64,000 bases of DNA from Halichondria panicea (taxonomy: Eukaryota; Porifera; Demospongiae; Suberitida; Halichondriidae), in the NCBI RefSeq assembly GCF_963675165.1, contig NC_087379.1, positions 744,001 to 808,000 on the forward strand, read 5' to 3'. The position numbers and the translations under genes were made by a program. Under the pieces are notes generated by a model. That model ran no database searches. It saw only the letters and a list, made by a program, of their open reading frames with translations, and had not been told where the DNA came from. Positions 8,488-19,145 of the stretch are shown piece after piece. Within the stretch, counting starts at the first letter, position 1, and each line of letters starts with the position of its first letter.

Positions 8488-10692
8488 ATGGCTGAGAGGC
8501 CGAGTGCTGCTCAAGAAGCTCTCTCCAAAGTGGAGGACCAGCTGTCATGCCTAGTCTGTCTGGAGCCCTACACCAACCCTCGACTGCTCTCCTGTTTCCA
8601 CGTCTACTGTCAACATTGTCTCGAGGATATAGTTGCCCACAATCGACAAGGCCAGCTGGAATGCCCCAAGTGTCGCCGGCCCACCCCCCTACCCCCCACT
8701 GGTGTGAGTGGCCTCCAGGCTGCCTTCAATGTACACCATCTCTTTGACATCCAGGAAATACTCAAGAAGGTGAAAGAGCCTCAGAAATTGGCTTGTGAGA
8801 AATGTGTGAAGACGACTCGTAAAGCCACCAGCTTTTGCCGACAATGCACCAAGTTCATCTGCGATATGTGTACTACCATACACAAAGAATACGAAGAGTT
8901 CGAAGGTCACGAAGTCGTTACTCTCGAAAAAGTGGAGGGAGATTTGATTCGCTTGGTCTCCCCAAAGAAAACGTCCCCTCACTGCCCCAAACACGACGAG
9001 AAAATGAAACTTTATTGTGAACCTTGTGGGGAGTTGATTTGTCGAGATTGCCTCGTTCATATACACAAAGACCACAAGTATTGTGTGATTGCCGACACCT
9101 TTGAGAGCCACAAGAAAGAGATCCTGGACTCCCTGGGACCCGTTGAAAAACAGCTAGAGGCCACAGACACAGCTCTCGTCAATCTGGATGGACGACATGC
9201 CGAAATTGTTGAACACGGAGGAACAATTGCGACCAATATCCACTCGAAATTTGATAAGCTCCATCAAGCTCTGTATGCTCGTGAGGGGGAGCTTATGGCC
9301 GAGTTGGAAGGCCACACCCAACAACAGCTCAAGAGCCTCTCTGCTCAGCGAAAGGAAGTGGAGATCCTCCAAACCCAACGTAGCAGCTGCCTGCATTTCG
9401 TGAGGGAGAGCATTCGTACCGGGTCTCCAGGAGACGTGCTCAAGATGAAGCAAGGTGTGGTGAAGCAAGTGAGAGAGCTGGTGGACACCTTTGACCCCAA
9501 CACCCTAGAGCCTCGTGAGACAACCAACACCTGTTTTGTGCCTTCTGCTCAGCTAGTCAAAGATAGCAAAAAGTTTGGTGGCTTGTGTTGTGTTAATATT
9601 CCTCGCAAAGCTATCACTGAACAAAAAGTAACTGCGTATTATCGATTCCTCTGTCCCCTAAATTCAGCACCGCCCGAAGCCAAACTTGTCTCTAAGCTGA
9701 CAAACAAAACCACAAAATGTGCTGTGAAGGAACGAGGGCAGGGAGAGTACGAGATCTCCTACCAGCCGACAGTGGGCGGGGCCAGCGAGCTGATCGTGAG
9801 AGTGGGTGGAGAGGAGGTGGAAGGAAGTCCATTCCCTGTGGCAGTCAAGACTCCGATCGATAAACTAGGAACTGTTATCAAGACTATCAATGATCTCAAG
9901 TCACCTCGAAGTGTGGCACTCAACCAAGCTGCGGAGATAATTGTGGCTGAAGCCGCTGCTGATATTGTCTCGATATTTAGCCCCACAGGAGACAAGCTGC
10001 GAACATTAGACACTCGAGGCACAGCTGTTGGGGCGATGAAGAATCCTCGTGGTGTGGCAGTGGACGGTGATTACAATATTCTGGTGTTGGACGCTGGTAA
10101 TCATCGACTGTTGAAGTTCTCACGTGGAGGAGACCTGATAGCAGCAGTAGGTAGTCGTGGCGATGGTTCTGGACAGTTTAACGATCCGATTGGTGTTTGT
10201 GTCAACAGTGTCAATGGGAAGGTGTATGTGGTTGATTATCGTGCTCACTGTGTTCACATCTTCAACTCTGACCTCACCTTCTCCAGCAAGTTCGGCAGTG
10301 AAGGCAATGGTAATGGACAGTTTAACTCTCCCTGTGACGTTGCATCCGATCGTAGTGGTTGTGTGTATGTGGTTGATGCTGGTATTGATCGAGTGCAAGT
10401 CTTCACACCCGATGGTGGCAATCTGAGGCAGTTTGGGAAGAGAGGCAGTAGAAATGGAGAATTTAACTTTCCTTTAAGCATCTGTGTAGACAGTGATGAT
10501 CTGGTGTACGTGGGGGAAAATTGGAACGGTCGTGTCTCAGCGTTCACGTGTGAGGGAGTGTTTCTCAAGTCGTTTGGATCAATTGGATCTGAACCAGGAC
10601 AGTTCAAAAGTCCTTTTGGCATAGCAGTAGACCAGTGTGGTGTGGTGTATGTGTCTGATAATGGCAACAATAGAGTGCAAATATTTTCCTAG
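8488..10692 (+). CDS. TRIM-NHL protein, full length (copy 1, 734 aa)
   Basis: Intact single coding exon of a probable E3 ubiquitin ligase of the TRIM2/3/71 type. RING at residues 21-62 has the C3HC4 set C21, C24, C36, H38, C41, C44, C59, C62. B-box 1 spans 103-141 and B-box 2 166-196. The coiled coil is about 200-335. A filamin-type domain runs from 350 to 455, ending GSPFPVAV. Six NHL repeats (460-734) form a beta-propeller, each with a GQF/G-V-D-N-R-VQ-F pattern. The ATG at 8488 follows the acceptor at 8477 by 10 bases; the upstream GTG is not a eukaryotic start. In the family the NHL propeller binds RNA or protein targets. This copy differs from its paralogs mainly at a few positions per NHL blade. 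Confidence 0.93.
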   Translation: MAERPSAAQEALSKVEDQLSCLVCLEPYTNPRLLSCFHVYCQHCLEDIVAHNRQGQLECPKCRRPTPLPPTGVSGLQAAFNVHHLFDIQEILKKVKEPQKLACEKCVKTTRKATSFCRQCTKFICDMCTTIHKEYEEFEGHEVVTLEKVEGDLIRLVSPKKTSPHCPKHDEKMKLYCEPCGELICRDCLVHIHKDHKYCVIADTFESHKKEILDSLGPVEKQLEATDTALVNLDGRHAEIVEHGGTIATNIHSKFDKLHQALYAREGELMAELEGHTQQQLKSLSAQRKEVEILQTQRSSCLHFVRESIRTGSPGDVLKMKQGVVKQVRELVDTFDPNTLEPRETTNTCFVPSAQLVKDSKKFGGLCCVNIPRKAITEQKVTAYYRFLCPLNSAPPEAKLVSKLTNKTTKCAVKERGQGEYEISYQPTVGGASELIVRVGGEEVEGSPFPVAVKTPIDKLGTVIKTINDLKSPRSVALNQAAEIIVAEAAADIVSIFSPTGDKLRTLDTRGTAVGAMKNPRGVAVDGDYNILVLDAGNHRLLKFSRGGDLIAAVGSRGDGSGQFNDPIGVCVNSVNGKVYVVDYRAHCVHIFNSDLTFSSKFGSEGNGNGQFNSPCDVASDRSGCVYVVDAGIDRVQVFTPDGGNLRQFGKRGSRNGEFNFPLSICVDSDDLVYVGENWNGRVSAFTCEGVFLKSFGSIGSEPGQFKSPFGIAVDQCGVVYVSDNGNNRVQIFS

Positions 10693-10855
10693 TTTATTTT
10701 TGTTATTAAATTTGTTGAGTTATTGTAACATTGCTAATGAATATTGAAATTGAAACCAGTGAATTCTTTGCCCATGCTGTCCCTGTGTACTGAGTCTCTC
10801 CTGTTATAGTCGTACCTTTAGTATCGTACCTTACCCCACCCCCCCTCCGCTGCAG

Positions 10856-11460
10856 GGTCTCCATGGTGACATGGTGCTGATGGCGGGCGTCAATACTGGT
10901 ACTGTCAAGGTCAAGGTCCGTCTGATGGAAAGGGGGTGGAGCCTAAACCAAGTGCTGGAATACACGTCGTCCCTCCTCATCACCTTGGTGAGCAAAGGGT
11001 TAAACAAACAATGCTGATTGTGAATTCTTATGATTAACCCTTCTCCAGGTTTCTCCATCGTCCCCGGCAACAACTGGATGTTGGAGGTGGGTAGAGACTA
11101 TGCCATCACTGTGAATGTGTTTGACAAAATGAACCACAAGATTATCATCACTGAGGTAAGCCCAACACACACACACACACACTAGACACTTGTATAATTA
11201 TTTTAGCTTGTAATTTATATACAAGATAACGCTAGGTATACTCCACTCCATGAGTTTGGATAATTATAGCCAGGCACGTACCGCCACACCATGTGCATGC
11301 TCCTGATAGTGGATCATTGTCTCCTTGCTAAATAATACAGAGCTACATTTGTCCTTGCAGAATCTCTTGTGTCGAGCCTGTTTCCATGACGATACGACCA
11401 GTGATTGGTCATATGCCAGACTGCCCTCTATTGACTCAGACCAACAATCACAATATTCAG
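10856..11460 (+). pseudogene. NUP210: NUP210 middle exons after TRIM-NHL copy 1
   Basis: An exon starting 10856 encodes GLHGDMVLMAGVNTGTVKVK, matching the gp210 luminal segment before VEP-LL. Within this exon an internal deletion joins it to LNQVLEYTSSLLITL, a segment that is a separate exon at 20.6 kb. Exon 11049-11155 encodes NNWMLEVGRDYAITVNVFDK, a strong gp210 match. Exon 11361-11460 reads CVEPVSMTIRP and CPLLTQTN in one frame, resembling a later gp210 segment. Splice sites are present, but the order and content do not restore a NUP210 gene. Confidence 0.7.
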
Positions 11461-11669
11461 GTACACTTGCTGCACTGTAGTTATCGTAATTATAATAATT
11501 GTCTACAGTTTCCTGTGCAGAGTATTGCAATATTAATAGTGTACGTGTTGATGGACTCTATAGTTGCACCTCGCATCTGTTGTCAAGCTTATAAGTACAA
11601 TTATTGTGCATTGAAAATGTCAGTTTTCTAGCACTGAATAATTCATTGATTGTTGTCAGGTTTAACTGC

Positions 11670-11800
11670 CCCCCCCCACATACACACACACACAGCTCCT
11701 ACCCCCCCCCCACACACACACACTCAGCTCCTACCCCCCCTCCCCCCACACACACACAGCTCCTACCCCCCCGCCCCACACACACACACACAAACACAAA
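11670..11800. repeat. CA- and C-rich minisatellite
   Basis: About four tandem units of CACACACAGCTCCTACCCCCC with variable C-run length. Confidence 0.9.
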
Positions 11801-11820
11801 CATCTATTGACTAATGGAAA

Positions 11821-12060
11821 ATTCATAATTATTGTCAGAACCAAGGTTAGATCTTATACTGATTGTACATGTACCTACAAGCCACAAAACACCTGAACGT
11901 AAGATGATACACCCAGATATGGGAATCACATGAGCCTAAACACAATCATCATGGTATTAAAAAACTGTCTAAAAACTGCTAACTAAAAGAATCCTCACAA
12001 TGGAAAAGAAAGAACTGACGTTGTCACGTGGGTTACATTTTGCTTATCTTAATTACATAA
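11821..12060 (-). repeat. Dispersed repeat, inverted relative to its 17.5 and 45.2 kb copies
   Basis: The minus strand of this segment matches 17400-17670 and 45060-45350 (ATATCTGGGTATCATCTTAC, then TTTGTGGCTTGTAG). No coding frame is visible. From 12060 to 12605 I see only non-coding, CA-rich sequence. Confidence 0.75.
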
Positions 12061-12518
12061 CAATTTACATACAATAATTATAAGGTTGCACATAGAGTAC
12101 TTCCTAAACAAAAATATTTGAATAAGAAATTTAGCTTGCTTTTCAACTGCATGTTTTGTGGTGTTTAACCATAGAGTCTATGATTTGACAGCCACACCCG
12201 GACTCCGCATGTATGGGAGTGGTCCCGCCTTTCCTTGAGCTATCCCACAAGTCAGGAAATTAAAGGGACCGAAACTTGTGGACTGGCAATGACGGGTCTG
12301 GTGCTCCTCTGAAGACCGGAAAAACTATAATTGTTACTATAATTAAAACTGTCAATTGAACGTACTTCATTAAAATCAAATATGCATTCCGTTTGAGTCA
12401 ATTTTATGCTTCAGCGGACGAGGTTCCATCCAACCCAGTTAGCCTTGTGCTTACTACCCCCTTTCCAAACACACACACACACACAAACACACACACATGT
12501 GGCACACACACGCAAACA

Positions 12519-12557
<39 letters not shown>

Positions 12558-12605
12558 TAGACACTTGTATATTTAGCTTGTAATTATATACAAGATAACG
12601 CTAGG

Positions 12606-13007
12606 TACCGTATATGCTTGATCAGGAGCCGCGGCTACTAAATGTTTCATTTTGCTGGAAGAGGAGGCTACAATTCAAGAGAGGCCACTGTTCAAGAGCG
12701 GCGTTTATTAGCTCCAGATAATTTAGTTTGTCATCAAAAGTTGTTTTCACCTGCATAAACTTGAACTCTGCCATGAGAAAGTCTTTGTGAAGCACTAACA
12801 AGCTGCTACTTGTAGCTACGTACATGTAGCTAGCTGCTAGCAATAATTTTTGTTGGCTGCCACGTACGTGCAGAAATGCTAGAGTCAAAGTTCACTGAGG
12901 CTACTATTTGAGAGCGGCTACTAAATGTTTAATTTTGCTAGCAAGGGAGGCTACTATTTGAGTGCGGCCTTTATACAAGAGCGGCCTCTGATCGAGCATA
13001 TACGGTA
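12606..13007. mobile_element. MITE with TA target duplication (Tc1/mariner-like)
   Basis: Ends are TACCGTATATGCTTGATC and its near-perfect inverse. The empty site exists at about 11240 (CTAGG-TA-TACTCC); here CTAGG-TA-element-TA-TACTCC shows a TA duplication. Internal GCGGCTACTAAATGTTT-type motifs recur. There is no transposase, so it is non-autonomous. Confidence 0.85.
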
Positions 13008-13129
13008 TACTCCATTCCATGAGTTTGGATAATTATAGCCAGGCACGTACAGCCACACCACGTGCATGCTCCTGATAGTGGATCATTGTCTCCTTGCTAA
13101 ATAATACAGAGCTACATTTGTCCTTGCAG

Positions 13130-13746
13130 AATCTCTTGTGCCGAGCCTGTGATGATACGACCAGTGATTGTTCATATACCAAACTGCCTCACACACGCCC
13201 ACACAGAACGTCCCCCTCTCTACGGAGCTGCCCTCCCTCTATCTGGAGTCTCACTTCTCATCACTCAACTCCTCCTATCATTACGTCAGGGCTCTCAAAA
13301 AGGGAGTGGCCACCATGCACTCCACCCTCAGCAAACTAAAGGTCTCTCTTTGAATATTAATTTTACTCCATTTCCCTAATCTACTCAAGTTAGTGGTTTT
13401 AGCTATGTCTAGTTTTAAGCATGTCATGTGAAAAGCAATTAGTTTCGAAATTTTTTTGTCCAAACAAAAGTTACGGGCGCAGTAAAATAAATTAAGGCTT
13501 TACGAAAAATTATGTATAATTGTTCAAGACCTCGATCATTATCAGATGTATAATAATGTACATGTAGATTGCATTGAGTTACTTGACTGTTTGCAGCACC
13601 CAGACACTGGTGAGGTTCATGACCTCCCGACCCTCATAACCAAGCACCAGGTGGTGGAGATCAACGACCCAGTGCAAGTGACCCCCAAACACCTCGTCAT
13701 TCTCTGGGACCCCCAAACAGAGTTCAAATACCAGCACCAATTGAAT
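13130..13746 (+). pseudogene. NUP210: NUP210 middle exons, intact pair with a truncated neighbour
   Basis: 13130-13188 is a truncated copy of the CVEPVSM exon. Exon 13207-13341 encodes LESHFSSLNSSYHYVRALKK, and exon 13597-13746 encodes HPDTGEVHDLPTLITKHQVV to the end LN before GTGAGT. Both match the gp210 luminal region that follows the VFDK segment, are in family order, and have open frames and good splice sites. This is the best preserved pair of these two exons in the window. Confidence 0.75.
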
Positions 13747-14155
13747 GTGAGTGTGCTAGCTAGCTTGTTGAGAGCTAAACCTGTGTAGGGTACCAGCTAC
13801 ATAGGCTTGTACATGGCTTGTAATAATAACCTACTGGTTTTACTAATACGTGTATATAGATATGAAAAATTGTAATGATCCCATTTTCATTTTGATTAGG
13901 TATTTAGAGTTTCAAATGCAGCGACTTTTTGATAATGAATTGTGAATTTTTTTATAATTTGTGGTTGAAAGCAACGCATGCAATTCCCATACTTTGATAT
14001 AACGCATTGTACAGTGTCATTCACAATCCATTAACCTCTCATTGGATAGTACTGTCCCTATTCCTGTGTTGTACACTACTGTCTATTTAATTGTAGATTG
14101 TGTTATTTATGTTTATGTGAGCAATTTTCTGAACCAATTTTCCCTCCCCCCACAG

Positions 14156-14385
14156 TCTCGTGCATGGACAAAGATGATGTGTGCAGTTTTGGAGTGCTTG
14201 CTTGTGAAGTGGTGAATGCCAGATATCCTGAAGCTGCTGTATTTCTTGGTCTGCTATCGAGTATGGAAGGTGTAAGGAGGGAGCTCCACCCACTCATCAC
14301 CTCCTGTGTCTCTCACTCCCCTCAGGATAGACCCTCCATGGACACTGTGCTACACCACATCAAACAATTGGACTCTGAGTCTTAG
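14156..14385 (+). pseudogene. Last exon of a protein kinase (copy 2, open frame)
   Basis: Same exon as at 2726: DVCSFGVLACEVV (Tyr of DVYSFG changed to Cys) and QDRPSM, ending in a stop. The acceptor is intact. The AATAAA seen after copies 1 and 6 is lost (AAAGAAATTATG). No other kinase exon is nearby. Confidence 0.7.
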
Positions 14386-14557
14386 CATTGGTGCATGAGT
14401 GTGTTATTATTAATTTGTGTAAAGAAATTATGCATGTTAGCTTATTCTGCAAACAAAGTGGGGGAGGGGCTGCTCAAGATGAGGGGGTGTTGAATATGGG
14501 GTCAGAGATCAGAAAGCCATGTGGACTCACTGAAAACTGTACTAGATATCATGCAAG

Positions 14558-15023
14558 ATGAAGGCAGCCTTGATAGCAGCCACGGTCCTCACACTTGTCT
14601 GCTCCCTTCATAAAGCCAGCTCTCTGGAGAAGCTGAACGTACCGGTGGTTTAATTTCCTATGTCCCCTCCAGCACTGGAGTCAAGGTCAACTTCACTCTG
14701 AGCTCCCCTCAAGGTTGCTTCTTTTGGTCAGTGTACCTACTGTGTGTGTGTAGGGGAGGGGGGATACTGGTGCAAGCTGTGACCCTGAGTTACAGTCAAT
14801 AGTTAATTAAGCTTGGTGCAAAGATTTAGGCCTAAAACAATTTTAACGTGGCTTAATATTGCTCGGTGAATTCCAGCGTCCAATAATTATTATATAATTA
14901 TAGTGCAATAAAAATAATTATGATTACGTATAATTATTATGCCCCACCCACACACCCTCCACCCACACCCACACACACACGCCCACACACACAGGTTGAA
15001 CATTAAACCGGACATAGTGTCAG
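14558..15023 (+). pseudogene. NUP210: NUP210 exon 1 and truncated exon 2 (copy 2)
   Basis: ATG at 14558 opens a signal-peptide exon (MKAALIAATVLTLVCSL) that ends at 14726 before GTCAGT. A deletion in GTTTAATTTCC shifts the frame. Exon 2 keeps only its first bases (LNIKPDIVS) from about 14995 and is then cut. The same deletion endpoint is shared by the 24.8 and 43.1 kb copies. Confidence 0.7.
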
Positions 15024-15118
15024 ATATCTAACCATGCAGCTAGCATACTTGTAGTGATACATGTGTGTCTCTCCCCTGCCCTAACCACACCCCCTCACAC
15101 AAGTGCAGGTGTTAGCAA

Positions 15119-15748
15119 GTCCACCCTCCTCCACTCTATGGCGTGTCGTGAGCTGCGTCTACCAGCTGGTGAGAGTGTAACTACACGTGGAGCAAGAGGT
15201 CACCGGGGATAGCACACTAGCACTGGATAGTGTACTCAAGTGTGACACTGAGAGAGTGCAGCTGCTCGCTAGAGAGGGGGAGCTACTGCATGGCCTCAGG
15301 GGACAAGGACACAGCAGCAGGCAGGTCTATACTAGGGGTGGGGGGAGGTGTTTTAAGTATAAAATTACAATAATTTCCAAATTGGTATCCAGCTATAATT
15401 AGGGTTACCAGTGTGTAGGTGTCCTACTGTGTAGTGTTTGACTGCTAGTGAGCATTCGTATGATTATGGTTTGTATGTATTTTTCAGTACTTATTTTCAG
15501 TACTTTATTTACCTTTCATCTGCTCCTCCCTCTGTATGTGTAGCGCTTCTGATGAGCTGGCTGAGGTATACCTTCCACTACAGGAGATAGACGCTGACAA
15601 AGCACCAGAAAGGTAACTGTACCCAGTAGATCAAGTACCATCTTACACACTGTGCTCACTCACTCACAGAGCTGGCTGTATTCTGGCTGGTCTGGGGTTC
15701 ACTCCACAAAAGAATGAGATTTTATCTGGCTAAGACACTATTTGCAAG
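15119..15748 (+). pseudogene. ABCF3: ABCF3 exon fragments, copy 2 (Walker A damaged)
   Basis: Exons 15119-15324, 15544-15612 and 15670-15748 repeat the three ABCF3 exons. Walker A GVGKS is changed to GVSKS, a base is gained in GAGAGTGTAACTAC, and 4 bases are gained in CTACTGCATGG, so the first exon is frameshifted. The last exon has GFTPQKNEILSG followed by an in-frame TAA. Clearly non-functional. Confidence 0.8.
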
Positions 15749-16314
15749 GTAAGCAGTTTTTGAGAGATGGAAGTGCTGACATTAATTAATCTTCTGTTTT
15801 CTAGGGGAAGGCGTGAGTGTTTTTTCAGAATCAGGCCTGTTTTCATTTAGCTGCCATAACTTGAATTTCGTGGATACAATTTCAATGATTTTCTGATTTT
15901 CTGAAAGCTTAGAAAGAGACGTTTCAAATGGTGTCATCAAAGTTTATATTTGAGAGATAAAAGTATTTGCCAATTTGGCCATACCATGAATAATAATAGC
16001 CCATGGTCCAAGGCGGAAAAATTACAAATTAGGGCCCTGACAAAATTTTGGATCGAAACACATCATTTGAAAGGTCTCTTTCTAAGCTTTCAGAAAATCA
16101 TAACATTTTGACATTGGATCAACGGTATTAAAGTTAATGGCTGTTGAAAAATCAGGTTTGTTTTTAGAGCTATCTTTTAGAGGCCATCTATTTAAAAAAC
16201 TCAAAGACGCATTCTGTAGCTCTGAGAAAGCACTATTGTTACAATTAAAGTGTCTTAAAACCGCTAATTGCTCGCAGTGCCAAGGCTCACTAATTTGTGT
16301 GTCCTATGCTGTAG

Positions 16315-16783
16315 ATGTGGGAACACGGAACCATCGTCGGTTGTGTGCAGTGTATTATAGTCGTACCCCCGGGTTTGAAGTGATCCATGGACTACTAGAC
16401 CGTGTCATGCAGCTGCTGGAGGTGTCCTTCACCAAAGATGGCAGTGGATACTTCCTCAAGGCAGCTGAAGGTGAGGGTTGCATAAGCACAGCTGTGTATG
16501 TGTGTTAGGGACTTGTGAAGGAACTACTGTATATGCATTCTGTCCAGTTGTTGGGAATTAGTGGCCTTGAGGTTTTTTGAAGTGTATGTGTTGGGAAGAT
16601 TATTTTGTCAGAAAATTAATTCCTACAACTACACTTGCTCACTGCCCACACTTCTGCACTGCTTGTGTTTACCGCCCCCTCCCCTGCACACACACTCCAC
16701 AGACTCTACCTATTTCCCGGGCCGTTGTGCAGAGGTGTGTGTACGTGGGAAGGTGATCGGGAAACTGGGCGTGCTCCATCCTG
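16315..16783 (+). pseudogene. FARSB: FARSB exon fragments, copy 2
   Basis: Exon 16315-16470 ([20 protein letters not shown]) and exon 16703-16783 (YFPGRCAEVCVRG, KLGVLHP) are both open and correctly spliced to each other. As in copy 1 the rest of the synthetase is missing. The FPGRCAE here is closer to the family consensus than copy 1 (FPGHCAE). Confidence 0.85.
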
Positions 16784-16840
16784 GTGTGTCTGTTGTGCAG
16801 CTCTAGTGTGTGTGAGACTGGGAGGTGTGTCTGGTGCAGC

Positions 16841-16907
16841 TGTTCTCACGGCCTCCTCCAACCAGTACCTGCCCTCCGTACTCTCCAGGGAGAACCTATC
16901 TCCTCAG
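16841..16907 (+). pseudogene. Unidentified exon-like segment (VLTASSNQYLPSVL), copy 2
   Basis: Second copy of the open segment seen at 6839, again between TGGTGCAG and GTTAGT. Unassigned. Confidence 0.35.
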
Positions 16908-17099
16908 GTTAGTGTGTGTTCATCATGACCTCCTTGACAGTATGTACCCAGGTGTGTGTTTAGGGTCAATACTGCAAGGTAATGTACTGTACATAATTAT
17001 GTCATGTACATATAATTATAGCCTGGATCCCAGGGTAGGCCGGTGAATGAGGCTAGTACATATAATCCTTTTGTTTGTAGTTAGTGTGCTTTAGTAACC

Positions 17100-17770
17100 A
17101 TTAAAGATCTAACGTACTCTAATTCTTGAGGGGAGGGGTAGTTAAGCACATTATTTTAAACAGCCATAAACTTTAGTACCGTTGATCCAATGTCAAAATT
17201 TATATTTGTCGTTTATAGAGACTTTCAAATGATGTGCTTAATTCAATCCAATTCAAATTGGTGTAATTTTTAGGCCTTGGACCATCTGCTATTATCCATG
17301 GTTAAGGTTGTGTCCAATTGTAGCTCAAAATAATTTGAACTTTCATGGCAACATTTGAAATGTATATTATATCAGAAAATCGTTGATTGCATGCCCAAAG
17401 ATCGTTTGAGCAAAATGTAACCCACGTGACAACGTTAGAATCTTTCTCTTCATTTTGAAGATGTTCTTTCTTTGCAGCTAATTTAATACCATGACGATTA
17501 TAGGCTCATGTGATTCCTATATCTGGGTATCATCTTACATTTAGGTGTTTTGTGGCTTGTAGCTACATGTACAATCAGTGTAAGATCTAACCTTGGTTCT
17601 CAATGTGGATTTGCTGTGTGTGTGTGTTTGGAAAGGGGGTATGTATAAGATCTAACCTTGGTTGGATTTGCCATTAGTCAAGATGCTATAATTAAAAGTC
17701 TATTTGTGTTAAGTTTGACCTTCATAAAGTTGTCATAACCGCTTTGTCATACTTTACTGAAATTCAAAGT
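17100..17770. other. Non-coding repeats between FARSB and Penelope remnants
   Basis: Contains one arm of the GCCATAACTTTAGTACCG repeat near 17160 and the dispersed repeat 17400-17670 also found inverted at 11.9 kb. No gene seen. Confidence 0.6.
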
Positions 17771-17773
17771 TTT

Positions 17774-18545
17774 TTATACCATTATAAGATTCCTTGTTAA
17801 AAAGCACTTTAGGTAATCTGTGTAAGAGCGTGCGAGTGGCTGTAGTACGTGATCCATGAAGTGGGCAGAAGGGGAGAGCATGGAATTAGAATGGGAAATT
17901 ATTGGTCGTACCAGGGTAGTGTCGTACATATTTTGTGGATTTTGGGTATTCCATAGAACTTGGGAAGTTGTGTATTTTTGGGGTTGGGAAGTAAACATGA
18001 GGTTTTTGTGTATTGCGTTTAATTATGGTGAAAAATGTCTAGTTTAGTTGGTGTTGTTGTGTTAATCTGTACGTACTTTGGTCACAGAGTACAAGAGAGC
18101 ATTGTTGTATGTAGTTGTCCGTATATCTGTAAGGGATTGTTCAGGTTGTTCTCTTTTGGTGGGTGTTATGTTCAGTTTGGAAACTGCGTGTGTGTAGATT
18201 GGTCTAGGTGATCTTGTGAACTCATTGTATTGAGGTAGTAGTTGGTGATATTGTACAGTATTATCAATGTTAGTGGTTGGTGTGAAGGAGAGTCCTTTAG
18301 TGAGTAGTGTTAGTTGTTCAGTGTTCAGAGATCCTGAGCTGAGGTTATGGACGGTTACGTTGGGAATGTTGTGCGTGGTAGAAAATCTATCTTTGTTTGT
18401 TTTGTTGAATGTGGTTGTGGTTCCTGGGATTTTCTTTTTTGCCAAGTGTTGATTGTTTCGTCTCTGTCTCGCTGGGTATCTCCTGGTGCGTTGTTGAGCT
18501 TGTATAATTATATTGCTCATTCCTTCAACACTGGATTATTGTCGT
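17774..18545 (-). mobile_element. Penelope-like element, 5' half
   Basis: On the minus strand, 18062-18520 is an open frame with basic N-terminal sequence and VHNLSSGSLNTEQLTLLTKG, a block seen before the reverse transcriptase of Penelope-like elements. 17774-17998 encodes TTLVRPIISHSNSMLSPSA and LDHVLQPLA-like sequence, the finger part of the reverse transcriptase. The element is cut at about 17774, before the catalytic box. The missing 3' half is present at 36.1-37.1 kb. Confidence 0.75.
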
Positions 18546-18559
18546 TAGCAAAAAAAGTT

Positions 18560-19135
18560 TTGATGCGTAAATATCCCGACCACAAGAGATGGCCGGTGGT
18601 GTGAGTGGGTGGGGCAATGGAGTCCACTCAACCATGCATCTCATGGACCCAATTAAGAGTGTTCTAACATAATTATACACATAGAGATTATCATCCGTAT
18701 GTATGTATGTATGTATGTATGTATGCTGATTTTGTATTATGATGAATTTGAATACATTTTGTGATCTTGTGTGTGTGCATTGGGTGCATGATGTGAGATC
18801 AATTTCAACATGGTATGGAGTGTTGTTAACATGGAGGGTGACATTGTATGAGTGTGTGTTGTCTGTATCAGGAGAGGGCTAGCAATAGAGTGGGTGTAGA
18901 ATGTTGCTAGGCAATATAGCCACAAGTATGTGTGTACCATTATGGTCTAACCATAATCAATACTTTGATCCTATGAATATTGTTGTGCATGCATCACCTG
19001 ACCTGTCACTGAGAGCACTAAAGGTTAGCCTGATACCAGCCCCTCTTACTACTAAAGGTGAGCTTATTGTATATACACTGATTAATTTTTGGCTATAAAT
19101 TATTGAGTTAATCTGTCCTTTTCTTCCTCCCTCAG
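18560..19135 (+). promoter_or_regulatory. Upstream region and leader exon of the short NHL gene, copy 1
   Basis: Repeats the TRIM-NHL upstream block with a longer GTAT run (about 18697). The leader differs from full-length genes after CCTGTCACTG: a new leader segment ends CTAAAG|GTGAGC at 19057, and the acceptor CCCTCAG is at 19135. The same altered leader precedes 59281, so the two short genes share an origin. Confidence 0.5.
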
Positions 19136-19145
19136 TTTTGTGTCA

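Noticed and set aside
8689-10670. Antisense and out-of-frame frames within the TRIM-NHL genes
   Set aside because: They repeat in every copy as shadows of the conserved coding strand and have no family features of their own.
14558-15748. Fusion gene NUP210 exon 1 to ABCF3
   Set aside because: Splice phases might allow joining in some copies, but frameshifts and the damaged Walker A in this unit make a sensible product unlikely, and there is no transcript evidence.
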